Below, piece by piece: positions 23,294 to 32,200 of a stretch of 37,056 nt of DNA. The position numbers were made by a program, and so were the translations under genes. The notes under the pieces are model-generated. The model worked only from the letters and a program-made list of their open reading frames with translations, made no database searches and had not been told where the DNA came from. Origin of the DNA: Variovorax sp. Root411 (GTDB taxonomy: Bacteria > Pseudomonadota > Gammaproteobacteria > Burkholderiales > Burkholderiaceae_C); assembly GCF_001425205.1 (NCBI RefSeq), contig NZ_LMDW01000020.1:1-37056 (forward strand). Reading direction: 5' to 3'. The first letter of the stretch is position 1, and each line of letters opens with the position of its first letter.

Positions 23294-25074
23294 CAGGACA
23301 CTCCTTCAATTTCTGTACCGAGGTAAGCGGCACGCACCGCCGGGCTGGCCTGCACCTCGCGCGGGGTGCCGGTCAACAGCAGTCGCCCGAACTCCATGAC
23401 GACTATGCGGTTGGTTACGTTCATCACCAGGTCCATGTCGTGCTCCACCAGCAGGATCGCGATGCCTTGCGCGCGCAGTTCGCGCAGCACCTCGGCCAGC
23501 GCCAGCTTCTCGGCATGGCGCAAGCCCGCTGCCGGCTCATCGAGCAGCAACAACGTGGGATTGGTGCAGAGCGCGCGGGCGATCTCGAGTAGCCGCTGCG
23601 AGCCGAGAGAGAGGTTGCCGGCAGGCTCGTGCATCTGCCCGGCGAGCCCGACGCGCGCCAGTTGCGCTGCGGCTTCGGAGAGCAGGCCGCTTTCCTCCTT
23701 GCGGTCCAAGCCCAGCACGGCAGCCAGCACGCCGGCGCCACCGCGCCGATGTGCACCAAGCGCCACGTTCTCCAGCACACTCATTTCCGGGACCATGCGC
23801 ACATGCTGAAAGCTCCTGGCGAGGCCCGCGTGGGCAATGGCACGGGCTGACCATCCGGTCACCGGCTGGCCGTTGAAAGTTACGGACCCGGCGGAGGGCG
23901 GCAAGACGCCGGTGATGAGATTGAACGTGGTCGACTTGCCCGCCCCGTTCGGGCCGATGAGCCCTACGATCTCTCCGGCCTGGACGTCGAAATCCACACC
24001 GTCGACGGCCAGCAGGCCGGCAAACCGTTTGCTCAAGCCGCGCACACGCAGGAGAGGGCCCGCCGAAGGTATTCGCTCGCCTCGATGCAGCGCTATCGGT
24101 TGGACGGCGCGAGCCTGGGGTGCGGCCCACGCTCCAAGCATGCCGAACAGCCCCTGGCTCGCACGCTGGAGGAGCAGGACGAGCAGGATCCCGAAGACGA
24201 TGACTTCGTAGTGGCCTTCGCTGCCCGTCAGCCGTGGCAACCAGACCTGAAGCCGATCGTCCAGGATCTGGGTCGTTGCAGCCCCCGCAAAAGCCCCTCC
24301 GATGAGCGAGACACCGCCGATTACCGCCATGAAGAGATAGCCGATGCTGGCGCGCAGGCTGGATACAGACGGGTCGACCGTGCGCTGGTAATGCGCCTGC
24401 AACCAGCCGGCAAGCGATGCGAGGAGCGCTGCGACGAGAAACGCGATCAGCTTATAGCGGAAGGTGTTGATGCCCATGGCTTCCGGCATTGCTGTACCGT
24501 CCTTCAAGGCACGCAGTGCCCGCCCCGTGCGGGAATCCAGGAGATTGCTCAACGCGAATGCCGACAGCAACACTACTGCCCAGAGAAAGTAGTAAAAGCT
24601 TCGGCCGCTATCGAGCGCGATGCTCCCTAGCGAAATCGGAGGAAGGCCCACCAGTCCGTCGTACTTTCCCAGCGCTTCCGTGTTGCCGAAGACGAAGTAC
24701 AGCGACACGCCCCAGGCGATGGTGCCGAGCGGGAGGAAGTGACCGGAGAGATTGAGCGTCAACAGGCCGAGTGCCGCGGCGAATAGAACTGTGACGGCCA
24801 ACCCGGCAAGCAATCCGAGCCAGGGAGACAGGTGCAGGACGACGCACAGGTAGCCGGTGGCGTAAGCGCCGATGCCGACGAATGCGGCCTGGCCGAACGA
24901 GGTCAATCCGGCGACGCCTGTGAGCAGAACCAGTCCCAACACCACCAGGGTGGCGATGCCAACGAAATTCATCTGCGTGATCCAGAACTCGTTGACCGGC
25001 AGGAGCGGCAGAAGTGCCAAAGCGAGGACGATACCGAAGCCTGCAAGGCGGCCTCGATGGAGGAGGGAATTCAT
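23293..25074 (-). CDS. LivM-LivG fusion: HAAT permease plus ATPase (593 aa)
   Basis: Residues 1 to about 325 are a LivM-type permease with about eight to ten membrane helices and the conserved L-T-G-V-A-G-L-T-S-F-G-Q-A-A-F near 51-65. Residues about 340-593 are a LivG-type ATPase: Walker A G-P-N-G-A-G-K-S at 374-381, signature region N-L-S-L-G-S-Q-R-L-L-E at 488-498, Walker B L-L-L-L-D-E-P at 508-514. The fused form is fairly common in beta-proteobacteria. The start overlaps the livH stop by four bases. The signature carries Ser where Gln or Glu is more usual. Confidence 0.9.
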   Translation of the reverse strand: MNSLLHRGRLAGFGIVLALALLPLLPVNEFWITQMNFVGIATLVVLGLVLLTGVAGLTSFGQAAFVGIGAYATGYLCVVLHLSPWLGLLAGLAVTVLFAAALGLLTLNLSGHFLPLGTIAWGVSLYFVFGNTEALGKYDGLVGLPPISLGSIALDSGRSFYYFLWAVVLLSAFALSNLLDSRTGRALRALKDGTAMPEAMGINTFRYKLIAFLVAALLASLAGWLQAHYQRTVDPSVSSLRASIGYLFMAVIGGVSLIGGAFAGAATTQILDDRLQVWLPRLTGSEGHYEVIVFGILLVLLLQRASQGLFGMLGAWAAPQARAVQPIALHRGERIPSAGPLLRVRGLSKRFAGLLAVDGVDFDVQAGEIVGLIGPNGAGKSTTFNLITGVLPPSAGSVTFNGQPVTGWSARAIAHAGLARSFQHVRMVPEMSVLENVALGAHRRGGAGVLAAVLGLDRKEESGLLSEAAAQLARVGLAGQMHEPAGNLSLGSQRLLEIARALCTNPTLLLLDEPAAGLRHAEKLALAEVLRELRAQGIAILLVEHDMDLVMNVTNRIVVMEFGRLLLTGTPREVQASPAVRAAYLGTEIEGVS

Positions 25075-26111
25075 GCTTCACCTCCTGCGCGGCGGTGCTT
25101 GAGCGATAACCACAGGAGCACGGGAAGGATGGATGTGAACACGATGGCTTCTTTGTAGGCGCTGGCAAAAAAGGAACTGAAGGACTCGATCAATCCCAGG
25201 CCCAATGCTGCGATCGCGGCGATGGGGTAGCTCAGGAGGCCGCCGGCGACTGCGGCCACGAAGCCCTTGAGCCCGATCACGAGGCCCGAGTCGTAGAAGA
25301 GGGTTGTGCCCGGCGCGGCGAGCATGCCGGCCAGCGCGCTGAGCAGCGCCGCGACGCCGAAGGTCAACCTGCCTGCACGCGGCGGCGAAATGCCCACCAG
25401 CCGCGCCCCGAAGCGGTCGATCGCAGTTGCGCGCAATGCCTTGCCTCGCAAGGAATAGCAAAAGAACAGCCAGAGCGCCAACACCAGCAGCGCCGAAACA
25501 AGTGCAGTCAGCAACGCATCATTCGCAACGCGCAGTGAGGCCAGGGTGGTGGCGCCCTCCCAGTACGATGGGTTGCGCGATCCCTCCGCGCCGAAGAACA
25601 CCAGGCCCAGCCCGGTCATCGCGAAGTGCACCCCGACCGAGGCGATCATCAAGGTCAGCACGCTGGCGTCGGCAAGCGCTTCGAATGCCAGCCGATAGGT
25701 GTATGGGCCCACCGGGGTGACGATGGCCAGTGCCAACAGGCTGTTCGCCCACAGCGGCCAGCCGCGTGACCTGCCCCAATACACGACGATAGCAATCAGG
25801 ACCGGCAGGGCCAAGCCGCGTACCGCCCCCATGGCGACGCGTGCGCCTGGCTGGTGGCGGCGCAGGGCGGTCAAGACATCGAGCAGCACGCTTGCAAAAG
25901 CGAGTGCAAGCATCAACCAGAGCGTGCCGGGGATGCGGCCCGCATGCAGCGCGGCCAGCGTGAGCGCACCGAAAGTCACAAACTCCCCTTGGGCGATGAA
26001 GGCGATGCGGGTGACGGAGAACACCAGCACGCAAGCGATCGCCAGCTGAACGTAAATAGCGCCGTGGGTAAGGCCGTCGACCAGCAGGATGCCGGCAAGT
26101 GAAAGGTCCAT
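25071..26111 (-). CDS. livH: HAAT-family permease, LivH type (346 aa)
   Basis: The start (MDLSLAGILLVDGLTHGAIY) has GGAG eight bases upstream. The conserved L-x-x-G-x-x-x-G-A-I-Y opening and about eight hydrophobic helices identify LivH. It forms the membrane channel with the LivM domain of the next gene. It is the first gene of the minus-strand transporter operon; operator B lies about 60 bp upstream. An in-frame extension to 26225 would run through the operator and lacks homology, so it is rejected. Confidence 0.9.
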   Translation of the reverse strand: MDLSLAGILLVDGLTHGAIYVQLAIACVLVFSVTRIAFIAQGEFVTFGALTLAALHAGRIPGTLWLMLALAFASVLLDVLTALRRHQPGARVAMGAVRGLALPVLIAIVVYWGRSRGWPLWANSLLALAIVTPVGPYTYRLAFEALADASVLTLMIASVGVHFAMTGLGLVFFGAEGSRNPSYWEGATTLASLRVANDALLTALVSALLVLALWLFFCYSLRGKALRATAIDRFGARLVGISPPRAGRLTFGVAALLSALAGMLAAPGTTLFYDSGLVIGLKGFVAAVAGGLLSYPIAAIAALGLGLIESFSSFFASAYKEAIVFTSILPVLLWLSLKHRRAGGEA

Positions 26112-26167
26112 GGTGTATGTCTCCGGAAGTCGCGTTGCCAGTTGGCCTGGCTGTTCCAGGAGATTAA

Positions 26168-26225
26168 ATTGATTTATCGGTAATGTCAATTGACCTATTG
26201 ACATGCTGACCAGCAGCGATAGCAT
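26168..26225. promoter_or_regulatory. operator B with divergent promoters for liv genes and the binding-protein pair
   Basis: Two palindromic elements, ATTGATTTAT (26168-26177) and ATTGACCTAT (26189-26198), lie 21 bp apart. On the minus strand a TTGACA at 26184-26189 stands 17 bp from a weak -10 (TAATCT), directed to livH. On the plus strand TTGACA at 26198-26203 stands 16 bp from TAGCAT at 26220-26225, directed to the binding-protein genes. The element matches operators A, C and D in spacing and sequence. Confidence 0.7.
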
Positions 26226-26311
26226 GGGCTTGCATCTGCGGGTTGTCCGCGGATGGGCGGCAGTGCGAACCGGTCGCTGCCCAGTTCTGTTCGGTTAATG
26301 GAGACACGAAA

Positions 26312-27472
26312 ATGAAACGACTTCTTTGCGGCGTTCCGTCGCTGCTCATCGCCTGCTTCGGGCTGCTGGCCAGTTCCGCTTCACAAGCGGACATCCGCAT
26401 TGGCGTGGTTCTCTCAATGACGGGCGCTGGCGCATCGATCGGCCTGCCCGAGCAAAACGCTGTCCAGCTCTGGCCGACCGAGATGGCCGGGCACAAGGTT
26501 TCGGTGACGCTGATCAACGATGCGTCGGATCCTTCCACGGCGGCCCGCAGCGTTTCCCGACTCGTCAATGAAGACAAGGTCGACATCATCGTGGGGTCCT
26601 CGCTGACGCCCACCTCGTTGGCCATGGTTCCTGTGGCCGCCCAAGCCGGCACCGCCATGATCTCGCTGGCCACCGGCGCCGCAATCGTCGAACCGATGGA
26701 CGAGCGCAGGCGCTGGGCCTTCCGGTTGGGCCCATCGGAAAAGTTCTCCACTGATCTGGTCGCCGATGACGTCAAGCGCCGCAAAGGCGCGACGATCGGC
26801 GTGATCGCACTGTCGTCCGCTTACGGCGACGGATTCCTCAAAGCCATGGAAGCCTCTGTCGCATCCAGGGGCCTGAAGATCGCCGGCGTGGAACGCTACA
26901 ACGTGACCGACCAGAGCGTCACGGCGCAGATCGCCAAGCTGGCCCTGCTCAACCCGGATGCGATCTACATCGCCGCTGCGGGCACCGCGGGTGCGCTGCC
27001 GCAAATCGAACTGGCAAATCGCGGCTACACGGGCCGTGTCTACCAGACCGGTGGTGTCGCGAACCCGGATTTCCTGCGCGTAGCCGGCAAGTCGGCCGAA
27101 GGCATGTTCATCACCGTGCTGCCGCTGCTGGTGGCGGAGCAGTTGAAGGCTAACGATCCCTTGCGCGTCTCAACGGAGGCATTCGTGCGCATCTATGAAG
27201 GCAAGCACGGTGCAGGAACCCGCTCGGCGTTCGCTGCCGCTGCATACGACACCTACCGGCTGATCGAGAACGCCGCAACGATCGCGCTCCGCAAGGGGCA
27301 GCCCGGCACCGAAACCTTCCGCGTCGCGTTGCGCGACGGGCTCGAGCAGACGCGCGATCTCCGTAACACCACATTGCACTTTGCGTTCTCCGAAACCAAT
27401 CACAGCGGCCTCGACCATCGCAGCCAGGTGCTGGCCGTGGTCAAAGGTGGCAAGTGGACCCTCGTCGACTGA
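26312..27472 (+). CDS. HAAT-family substrate-binding protein, copy 1 (386 aa)
   Basis: GGAG precedes the ATG. A signal peptide (MKRLLCGVPSLLIACFGLLA, cleavage probably after S-Q-A near 26) is followed by a Leu/Ile/Val-type periplasmic domain: I-G-V-V-L-S-M-T-G-A-G-A-S, N-D-A-S-D-P, V-G-S-S-L-T-P-T-S, and A-A-Y-D-T-Y-R-L-I. It delivers the substrate to the LivH/LivMG/LivF transporter across the divergent promoter. The next gene encodes a protein of the same length with most positions identical, so this is a recent tandem duplication. Confidence 0.9.
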   Translation: MKRLLCGVPSLLIACFGLLASSASQADIRIGVVLSMTGAGASIGLPEQNAVQLWPTEMAGHKVSVTLINDASDPSTAARSVSRLVNEDKVDIIVGSSLTPTSLAMVPVAAQAGTAMISLATGAAIVEPMDERRRWAFRLGPSEKFSTDLVADDVKRRKGATIGVIALSSAYGDGFLKAMEASVASRGLKIAGVERYNVTDQSVTAQIAKLALLNPDAIYIAAAGTAGALPQIELANRGYTGRVYQTGGVANPDFLRVAGKSAEGMFITVLPLLVAEQLKANDPLRVSTEAFVRIYEGKHGAGTRSAFAAAAYDTYRLIENAATIALRKGQPGTETFRVALRDGLEQTRDLRNTTLHFAFSETNHSGLDHRSQVLAVVKGGKWTLVD

Positions 27473-27482
27473 GGCGCAACGA

Positions 27483-28643
27483 ATGAAACGCATCCTTCAC
27501 TGCATTTCGTCGCTGCTGATCGCCTGCATGGGATTGCTCGCGAGTTCTGCATCGTCGGCTGAGATTCGCATCGGCGTCGTTCTTTCCCTGACGGGACCAG
27601 GTGCATCCGTCGGCCTGCCGGAGCAAAACGCCGTCACGCTGTGGCCGGCCGAGATGGTCGGGCACAAAGTGGTCGTGACGGTGGTCAACGACGCCTCAGA
27701 TCCCTCCGCCGCGGCGCGCAGCGTGTCGCGTCTTGTCAACGAGGACAAGGTCGACGTCATCGTGGGTTCATCGCTCACGCCCACTTCGCTGGCCATGGTT
27801 CCAGTGGCAGCGCAGTTGCACATACCGATGATCTCCCTGGCCGGTGGAGGCGCAATCGTCGAACCCATGGATGAACGCAGACGCTGGGCTTTTCGGCTGG
27901 GAGTACCGGAGCGGTTCTCCACGGATCTCATTGCCGAAGACGTCAAGCGCCACAAGGGCTCGACGATCGCGATCATGGCCCTTGCCTCCGCGTACGGCGA
28001 TGGCTACCTGAAATCGATGGAAACGTCCGCTGCGTCGAGGGGCGTGAAGGTGGTCGGAGTCGAGCGTTTCAATGTGACGGACCAGAGCGTCACGGCCCAG
28101 ATCGCAAAACTGATGCTGCTCAACCCGGATGCAATCTTTGTCGGAGCAGCCGGCACGTCGGGCACCTTGCCACAGATCGAACTAACAAGTCGCCGTTACG
28201 CCGGCCGTGTCTATCAGACCAGCGGCGTAGCGAACGGTGACTTTCTGCGCGTGGCGGGAAAGTCTGCCGAGGGCATGTTCATTACCGTGCTTCCATTGAT
28301 GGTCGCCGAGCAGTTGAAGGAGGGCGACCCGCTGCGTATGCCGTCGCAGGAGTTCGTTCGCGCATATGAAACCCTGCATGGCGCGGGAACACGGTCCGGT
28401 TTCGGTGCCTCTGCATTCGACAGCTATCGCCTGATAGAGAACGCCGCACGCATGACGCTGCGCAAAGTACAGCCCGGCACGGAAGCCTTTCGCGTCGCAC
28501 TGCGCGACGCGCTGGAGCAGACGCGTGACGTTCCTACGACCACCTTGAATTTCGCGTTTTCAGAGGCGAACCACACTGGCCTCGACCAGCGCAGCCAAGT
28601 GTTGGCCGTGGTGAAGGGCGGCAAGTGGAGACTGGCCAATTAA
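27483..28643 (+). CDS. HAAT-family substrate-binding protein, copy 2 (386 aa)
   Basis: The product has the same length, signal peptide type (MKRILHCISSLLIACMGLLA) and fold as copy 1, and follows it after 10 bp. Differences cluster in a few places, for example Q-L-H-I-P-M-I-S-L-A-G-G-G against Q-A-G-T-A-M-I-S-L-A-T-G-A near residue 115. These lie in a loop that often lines the ligand pocket. The pair may bind different but related substrates. Its stop codon lies within the upstream edge of operator C. Confidence 0.9.
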   Translation: MKRILHCISSLLIACMGLLASSASSAEIRIGVVLSLTGPGASVGLPEQNAVTLWPAEMVGHKVVVTVVNDASDPSAAARSVSRLVNEDKVDVIVGSSLTPTSLAMVPVAAQLHIPMISLAGGGAIVEPMDERRRWAFRLGVPERFSTDLIAEDVKRHKGSTIAIMALASAYGDGYLKSMETSAASRGVKVVGVERFNVTDQSVTAQIAKLMLLNPDAIFVGAAGTSGTLPQIELTSRRYAGRVYQTSGVANGDFLRVAGKSAEGMFITVLPLMVAEQLKEGDPLRMPSQEFVRAYETLHGAGTRSGFGASAFDSYRLIENAARMTLRKVQPGTEAFRVALRDALEQTRDVPTTTLNFAFSEANHTGLDQRSQVLAVVKGGKWRLAN

Positions 28644-28682
28644 AATAGGCCTATCAGAAAAACCGATTTATCAATCTACAAT
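28640..28682 (+). promoter_or_regulatory. operator C at the tetR promoter
   Basis: The perfect palindrome ATAGGCCTAT (28645-28654) and the imperfect ATTTATCAAT (28666-28675) are 21 bp apart, as in operators A, B and D. A -10 hexamer TACAAT lies at 28677-28682 with a poor -35 at the 17-bp position. Transcription would begin about 28689, only one or two bases before the tetR ATG. The site implies autoregulation. Confidence 0.7.
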
Positions 28683-28690
28683 CGCCATCG

Positions 28691-29389
28691 ATGAAACGGA
28701 TCACCATTGCAGCACCTGCGCCTCTAAAAACCGCTTCGCGCCGTATCGTACCGGCCGCTGCATCCACCGTGCCCGTACCTGAAATGCCTGCGGAGCGCCT
28801 GCTTGAGGCCGCCGTGTCGCTTTTTGCGCAGCACGGGTTCGACGCTGTCAGTACGGGGGCGGTGGCGACCGCGGCCGGACTTACCCAGTCGATGGTCCAT
28901 TACCACTTCGGTACGAAGGAAAAGCTCTGGAAAGCCGCCGTCGAACACCTCATGCATGCGCGGGGCAACATGTTCTCGCTGAACATGGAAGACCTGCGCG
29001 ACGTTGATGATCTGTCACGGCTGAAAGTCATGCTGCGTCGATTCATTTCGGCCAACGCAGCTGATCCGGACCTCACGCGCATCCTGATCCATGAGGGAAT
29101 GAATGACTCACCACGCCTGAAGTGGCTCGCCAAGCGCTACATGGTTCGCGGCTATGCAACCTTCAATGCCGCGATCGAGTCGGCGACTAAATCGGGGGTG
29201 ATCCGACGACTACCGGCGCGTGACGTCACGAACATCATCGTTGGCGCGTGCGTCCTGACGTTTACGCTCAGTCGGCTGCTCAACGAGGTTTACGGCGAGT
29301 TGCCTACCAGCGCAGAGGCTGTATCTTCGCTCAGCGACACCTTGCTCGAGGTTCTTTTCAAGGGCCTGGAAGCCAAATCCAGGCCCTAA
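28691..29389 (+). CDS. TetR-family regulator of the catabolic island (232 aa)
   Basis: An unusually long basic N-tail (about 32 residues) precedes a typical TetR helix-turn-helix: E-R-L-L-E-A-A-V-S-L-F-A-Q-H-G-F, then T-G-A-V-A-T-A-A-G-L-T-Q-S-M-V-H-Y-H-F-G-T-K-E-K-L-W at about 56-80. The C-terminal half is the ligand and dimer domain. There is no ribosome site before the ATG and the predicted transcript starts next to it, so translation may be leaderless; a later ATG at 28784 is possible. It lies centrally among four promoters sharing one operator type, making it the probable repressor. The inducer may be a pathway acyl-CoA or aromatic acid. Confidence 0.9.
   Translation: MKRITIAAPAPLKTASRRIVPAAASTVPVPEMPAERLLEAAVSLFAQHGFDAVSTGAVATAAGLTQSMVHYHFGTKEKLWKAAVEHLMHARGNMFSLNMEDLRDVDDLSRLKVMLRRFISANAADPDLTRILIHEGMNDSPRLKWLAKRYMVRGYATFNAAIESATKSGVIRRLPARDVTNIIVGACVLTFTLSRLLNEVYGELPTSAEAVSSLSDTLLEVLFKGLEAKSRP
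29361..29387. terminator. stem-loop at the converging ends of tetR and the CoA operon
   Basis: A perfect 10-bp stem (AGGGCCTGGA at 29361-29370 with TCCAGGCCCT at 29378-29387) and a 7-base loop form the last codons of tetR. The converging hydrolase gene ends 9 bp beyond. There is no long T-run on either side. It is a good candidate for a bidirectional terminator or mRNA-end-stabilising hairpin. Confidence 0.5.
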
Positions 29390-29395
29390 TCCGGC

Positions 29396-31051
29396 TCAGT
29401 TCTCGGGAATTGCTGGCACCAAGAGGTGCGAGTCGTACGTGCCACCGGTGTGGATAACGTGTTCGCCTCGATTCACGGTACGCTCACCGTTGTGCTCCCA
29501 AGCCTCGTGCGCGTGCAGGTCACTTCCAATCACGGTGACCCGTAACGCCTCACCTGCTTCGAACAGCACGCTCGACGCCCAGAGCTCGATCTCCACCGGG
29601 ACGATTTCACCTGCCTTGAGCTTGATTTCCTTACGATGCCTGAGCACGGGTTGGTAAGGCGTGGATCGCGTCTCGTCGAGTTCACGATGAGACACCCTTA
29701 GCCAGCCATAGGCGACCGGGCCCAGGTCGTAGGCACTCTGTGATGGCAACGGCACCCTATCGCCGCTTCGATCGATCTTGTCCATCACCACGTACAGATC
29801 CATGTCGTCGCTCCCGGCCGCCTCCACCCAAAGCTTCAGCTTGGCGTGCCCCGTCAGTTCCGTCTTCGCGTCGAACTTCACTTCGAAAGCAGCGTTCTGG
29901 CTCTTGTCTTTAGGATCATCCACGCTATAGCGAATTTGCTCATGCGCCTCGAGCGGGGCAGCGCGCAACTCACCTTGGCCCGCCCCGAGGTACAACTGTG
30001 TGTACTTCGTGCGCGCAAGGGGCCATTCGTTCTCCGCACGGAAATTGCCAACGTGGGATCGTTCCCTGATTTCAAGGTTAACCCTCGGCCAGTATTTCAC
30101 CTCGTTGTCGATACCCTTCAGGAACCTGTCATAGAACTGCCTTTGCATTTCCTCGTGCGCGTAGTAGTCGACCCACTTCTTGCGCCCGTGGACGCGAAGC
30201 CATTTGTCTTTAGAGGAAATCTTCTTGAAACCTTCGAGCGTCCCGCGTGAGTGCAGACCATGGTCGGACCAGCTCGCGACGATGAATGCCGGCACAGTGA
30301 TCTTTTCTAGCTCGGCGTTCTTGCTCGCCCAGTACTCGTCGAAAAGCGGATGTTCTTTTGCCATGGCCATCAGGTCTTCTGCGCGTTTCGTCGGGCGGCA
30401 CATGGTTCCCGGGAACATGGCCGTGAAATTGCTTCGAATCCCCCCGTGGAAGCAAAGCTCACGATAGAAATCACTCGCGCCTTCCCACGGATTGATGGCG
30501 GCAAGATGCGGCGGATTCATAGAGGCGATCTTCCACTGGGTCCAGCCTAAGTAGGAGACACCATGCATTCCGACCTTACCGTTGCTCCACGCTTGCGTGC
30601 CGGCCCACTCGACCACATCGTAGCCGTCCAGGGCTTCTTGCGGGCTCATGAATGTCAGGTCGCCTTCGGATCCCCAAGCTCCGCGCGGGTCCACCTTGAC
30701 GATGACGTAGCCGTGCGGGCACCAGTTGGCAGGGTCTGGCCCTTCGAACATACCGTATTCCGATTGCAGGGCCTTCGATTGCCCGCAGCCCTTGAGCATC
30801 GCGTAGTAGTCTTCTGCGCCTTCATGTTTTCCGTACGGCGCCCATGCGAGCAGGACAGGATAGGTTCCGTCCGCAATCGGCCGGAAGATATCGACGTAGA
30901 GTTTCACTCCGTCACGCACTGTCACGGCGACGTCGTACTCGCAGATCATCCCGATCTTCTCGTCGATCCTCGTGCCAGGCCTGCGGCCGGGATAGCCGCC
31001 GCCGACGGGAAACTTGCCCCGCGTGAAACGCATCTCGAAAGTCGCGGACAT
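29396..31051 (-). CDS. CocE/NonD-family alpha/beta hydrolase (551 aa)
   Basis: The X-Pro dipeptidyl-peptidase-like hydrolase core has the nucleophile Ser166 in G-M-H-G-V-S-Y-L-G-W, the acid Asp263 in A-S-W-S-D-H-G, and a candidate His at 288 or 299 in V-H-G-R-K-K-W-V-D-Y-Y-A-H. The oxyanion segment is R-D-G-V-K-L-Y-V-D-I-F-R-P. Residues about 350-551 form the jelly-roll C-terminal domain. No signal peptide is seen. Family members hydrolyse esters or amides (cocaine esterase, cephalosporin acylase types). It is the last gene of the CoA operon, 3 bp after the thiolase, and may release an acid from an ester or amide precursor. Confidence 0.9.
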   Translation of the reverse strand: MSATFEMRFTRGKFPVGGGYPGRRPGTRIDEKIGMICEYDVAVTVRDGVKLYVDIFRPIADGTYPVLLAWAPYGKHEGAEDYYAMLKGCGQSKALQSEYGMFEGPDPANWCPHGYVIVKVDPRGAWGSEGDLTFMSPQEALDGYDVVEWAGTQAWSNGKVGMHGVSYLGWTQWKIASMNPPHLAAINPWEGASDFYRELCFHGGIRSNFTAMFPGTMCRPTKRAEDLMAMAKEHPLFDEYWASKNAELEKITVPAFIVASWSDHGLHSRGTLEGFKKISSKDKWLRVHGRKKWVDYYAHEEMQRQFYDRFLKGIDNEVKYWPRVNLEIRERSHVGNFRAENEWPLARTKYTQLYLGAGQGELRAAPLEAHEQIRYSVDDPKDKSQNAAFEVKFDAKTELTGHAKLKLWVEAAGSDDMDLYVVMDKIDRSGDRVPLPSQSAYDLGPVAYGWLRVSHRELDETRSTPYQPVLRHRKEIKLKAGEIVPVEIELWASSVLFEAGEALRVTVIGSDLHAHEAWEHNGERTVNRGEHVIHTGGTYDSHLLVPAIPEN

Positions 31052-31054
31052 GGG

Positions 31055-32200
31055 TTAGTGCCTTTCGTTGGAAAAGATGATCGTCGAGCTGGCCGCGAAC
31101 ATGCCACCGACCCCGTGGGCAACAGAAATCTTGGCTCCCTCGACTTGCGCAGGCGCCACGCCACGCATCTGCCGAATGCTTTCCTGCAACGCATACATGC
31201 CGTACATGCCTGAGTGCATGTAGCTGAGTCCGCCGCCGTTGGTGTTCAGCGGGAGCCGACCTCCGGGCCGAGTGTGGCCTTCGCGGATAAATCCTGCGGC
31301 CTCACCAGGTGAACAAAAGCCGAGGTCTTCGAGCCCATAGAGCGGCAGGTGTGCGAATGCGTCGTAGATCATCAGGTGGTCGACATCGGCATGCGTAATG
31401 CCTGCCTCGGCGAACGCGTTGCGACCGGAGACGCGGAATGCCTTTGAAGAACTGAAGTCCTCCATCTGGCTGATCATGTTGCCTTCGACGCTTTCGCCGC
31501 TGCCGATCACATAAACCGGGCGGTCGTGCAGATCGGCTGCACGGTCTGCGGCAGACAGTACGATCGCTCCGCCGCCGTCTGTGACCAGGCAACACATCAG
31601 CATTCGGAAGGGGTACGCGATCATCTTCGATGCCATCACATCGTCAACAGTGATGGGGGCCTTCTGGCTGGCACGTGGGTTGAGTGCCGCCCATTCGCGT
31701 TGGACAACGGCGACGCGGGCCAAGTCCTCTTGCTCGTATCCGCGATCTTTGAGAAAACGCAACACCGGCAAGGTGAACATCGTCGGCGGCCCGAAGGTGC
31801 CGTACGGTGTCTCGAATTGTTGCGGCAGGCTACCCGCAATCGGGTGTGGAAACCCGGCCGCGGCGACGCGTGACCGCCCGCTCTCGCCGTGGGTGATCAA
31901 GACGTGCCGGCACATCCCCGACTCTATCGCCGCCATCGCGTGCCGTACATGCATCAGGAAGGAGCAGCCACCGACGCCCGTGGCGTCGATCCAGGTGGGC
32001 GTGATTCCCAGGTAAAGCGCAAGCGATTCTGGCGTCTCGCCCGCCGTAGCGATGCCGTCGATGTCGGACGGTTTGAGCCCCGCATCCGCTAATGCATTCA
32101 GCGCAGCGTCTGCATGAAGCTGCAACTGAGACATGTGGGGAAGCTTTCCCATTTCGGTGGTTTCCGCCGCCCCGATGACTGCTGCGCGCGCCCGTCTCAT
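31055..32200 (-). CDS. SCP-x-type thiolase or thiolase-like aldolase (381 aa)
   Basis: The fold motifs are S-D-I-D-G-I-A-T-A-G, a candidate nucleophile Cys79 in G-V-G-G-C-S-F, H-G-E-S-G, N-T-N-G-G-G-L-S-Y-M-H, and a C-terminal V-A-H-G-V-G-G. The classical C-terminal Cys loop (C-x-G-G-G) of degradative thiolases is replaced by H-G-V-G-G, as in SCP-x-type enzymes that work with a DUF35 partner. Some of these, such as Ltp2 of steroid degradation, are retro-aldolases rather than thiolases. The gene overlaps the DUF35 gene by four bases, so the pair probably forms a complex that performs the final C-C cleavage. Confidence 0.9.
   Translation of the reverse strand: MRRARAAVIGAAETTEMGKLPHMSQLQLHADAALNALADAGLKPSDIDGIATAGETPESLALYLGITPTWIDATGVGGCSFLMHVRHAMAAIESGMCRHVLITHGESGRSRVAAAGFPHPIAGSLPQQFETPYGTFGPPTMFTLPVLRFLKDRGYEQEDLARVAVVQREWAALNPRASQKAPITVDDVMASKMIAYPFRMLMCCLVTDGGGAIVLSAADRAADLHDRPVYVIGSGESVEGNMISQMEDFSSSKAFRVSGRNAFAEAGITHADVDHLMIYDAFAHLPLYGLEDLGFCSPGEAAGFIREGHTRPGGRLPLNTNGGGLSYMHSGMYGMYALQESIRQMRGVAPAQVEGAKISVAHGVGGMFAASSTIIFSNERH

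Noticed and set aside
25071..26225. Longer LivH start at 26225
   Set aside because: The extra 38 residues would be encoded across operator B and its promoters and have no LivH homology; the ATG at 26111 has a proper ribosome site.
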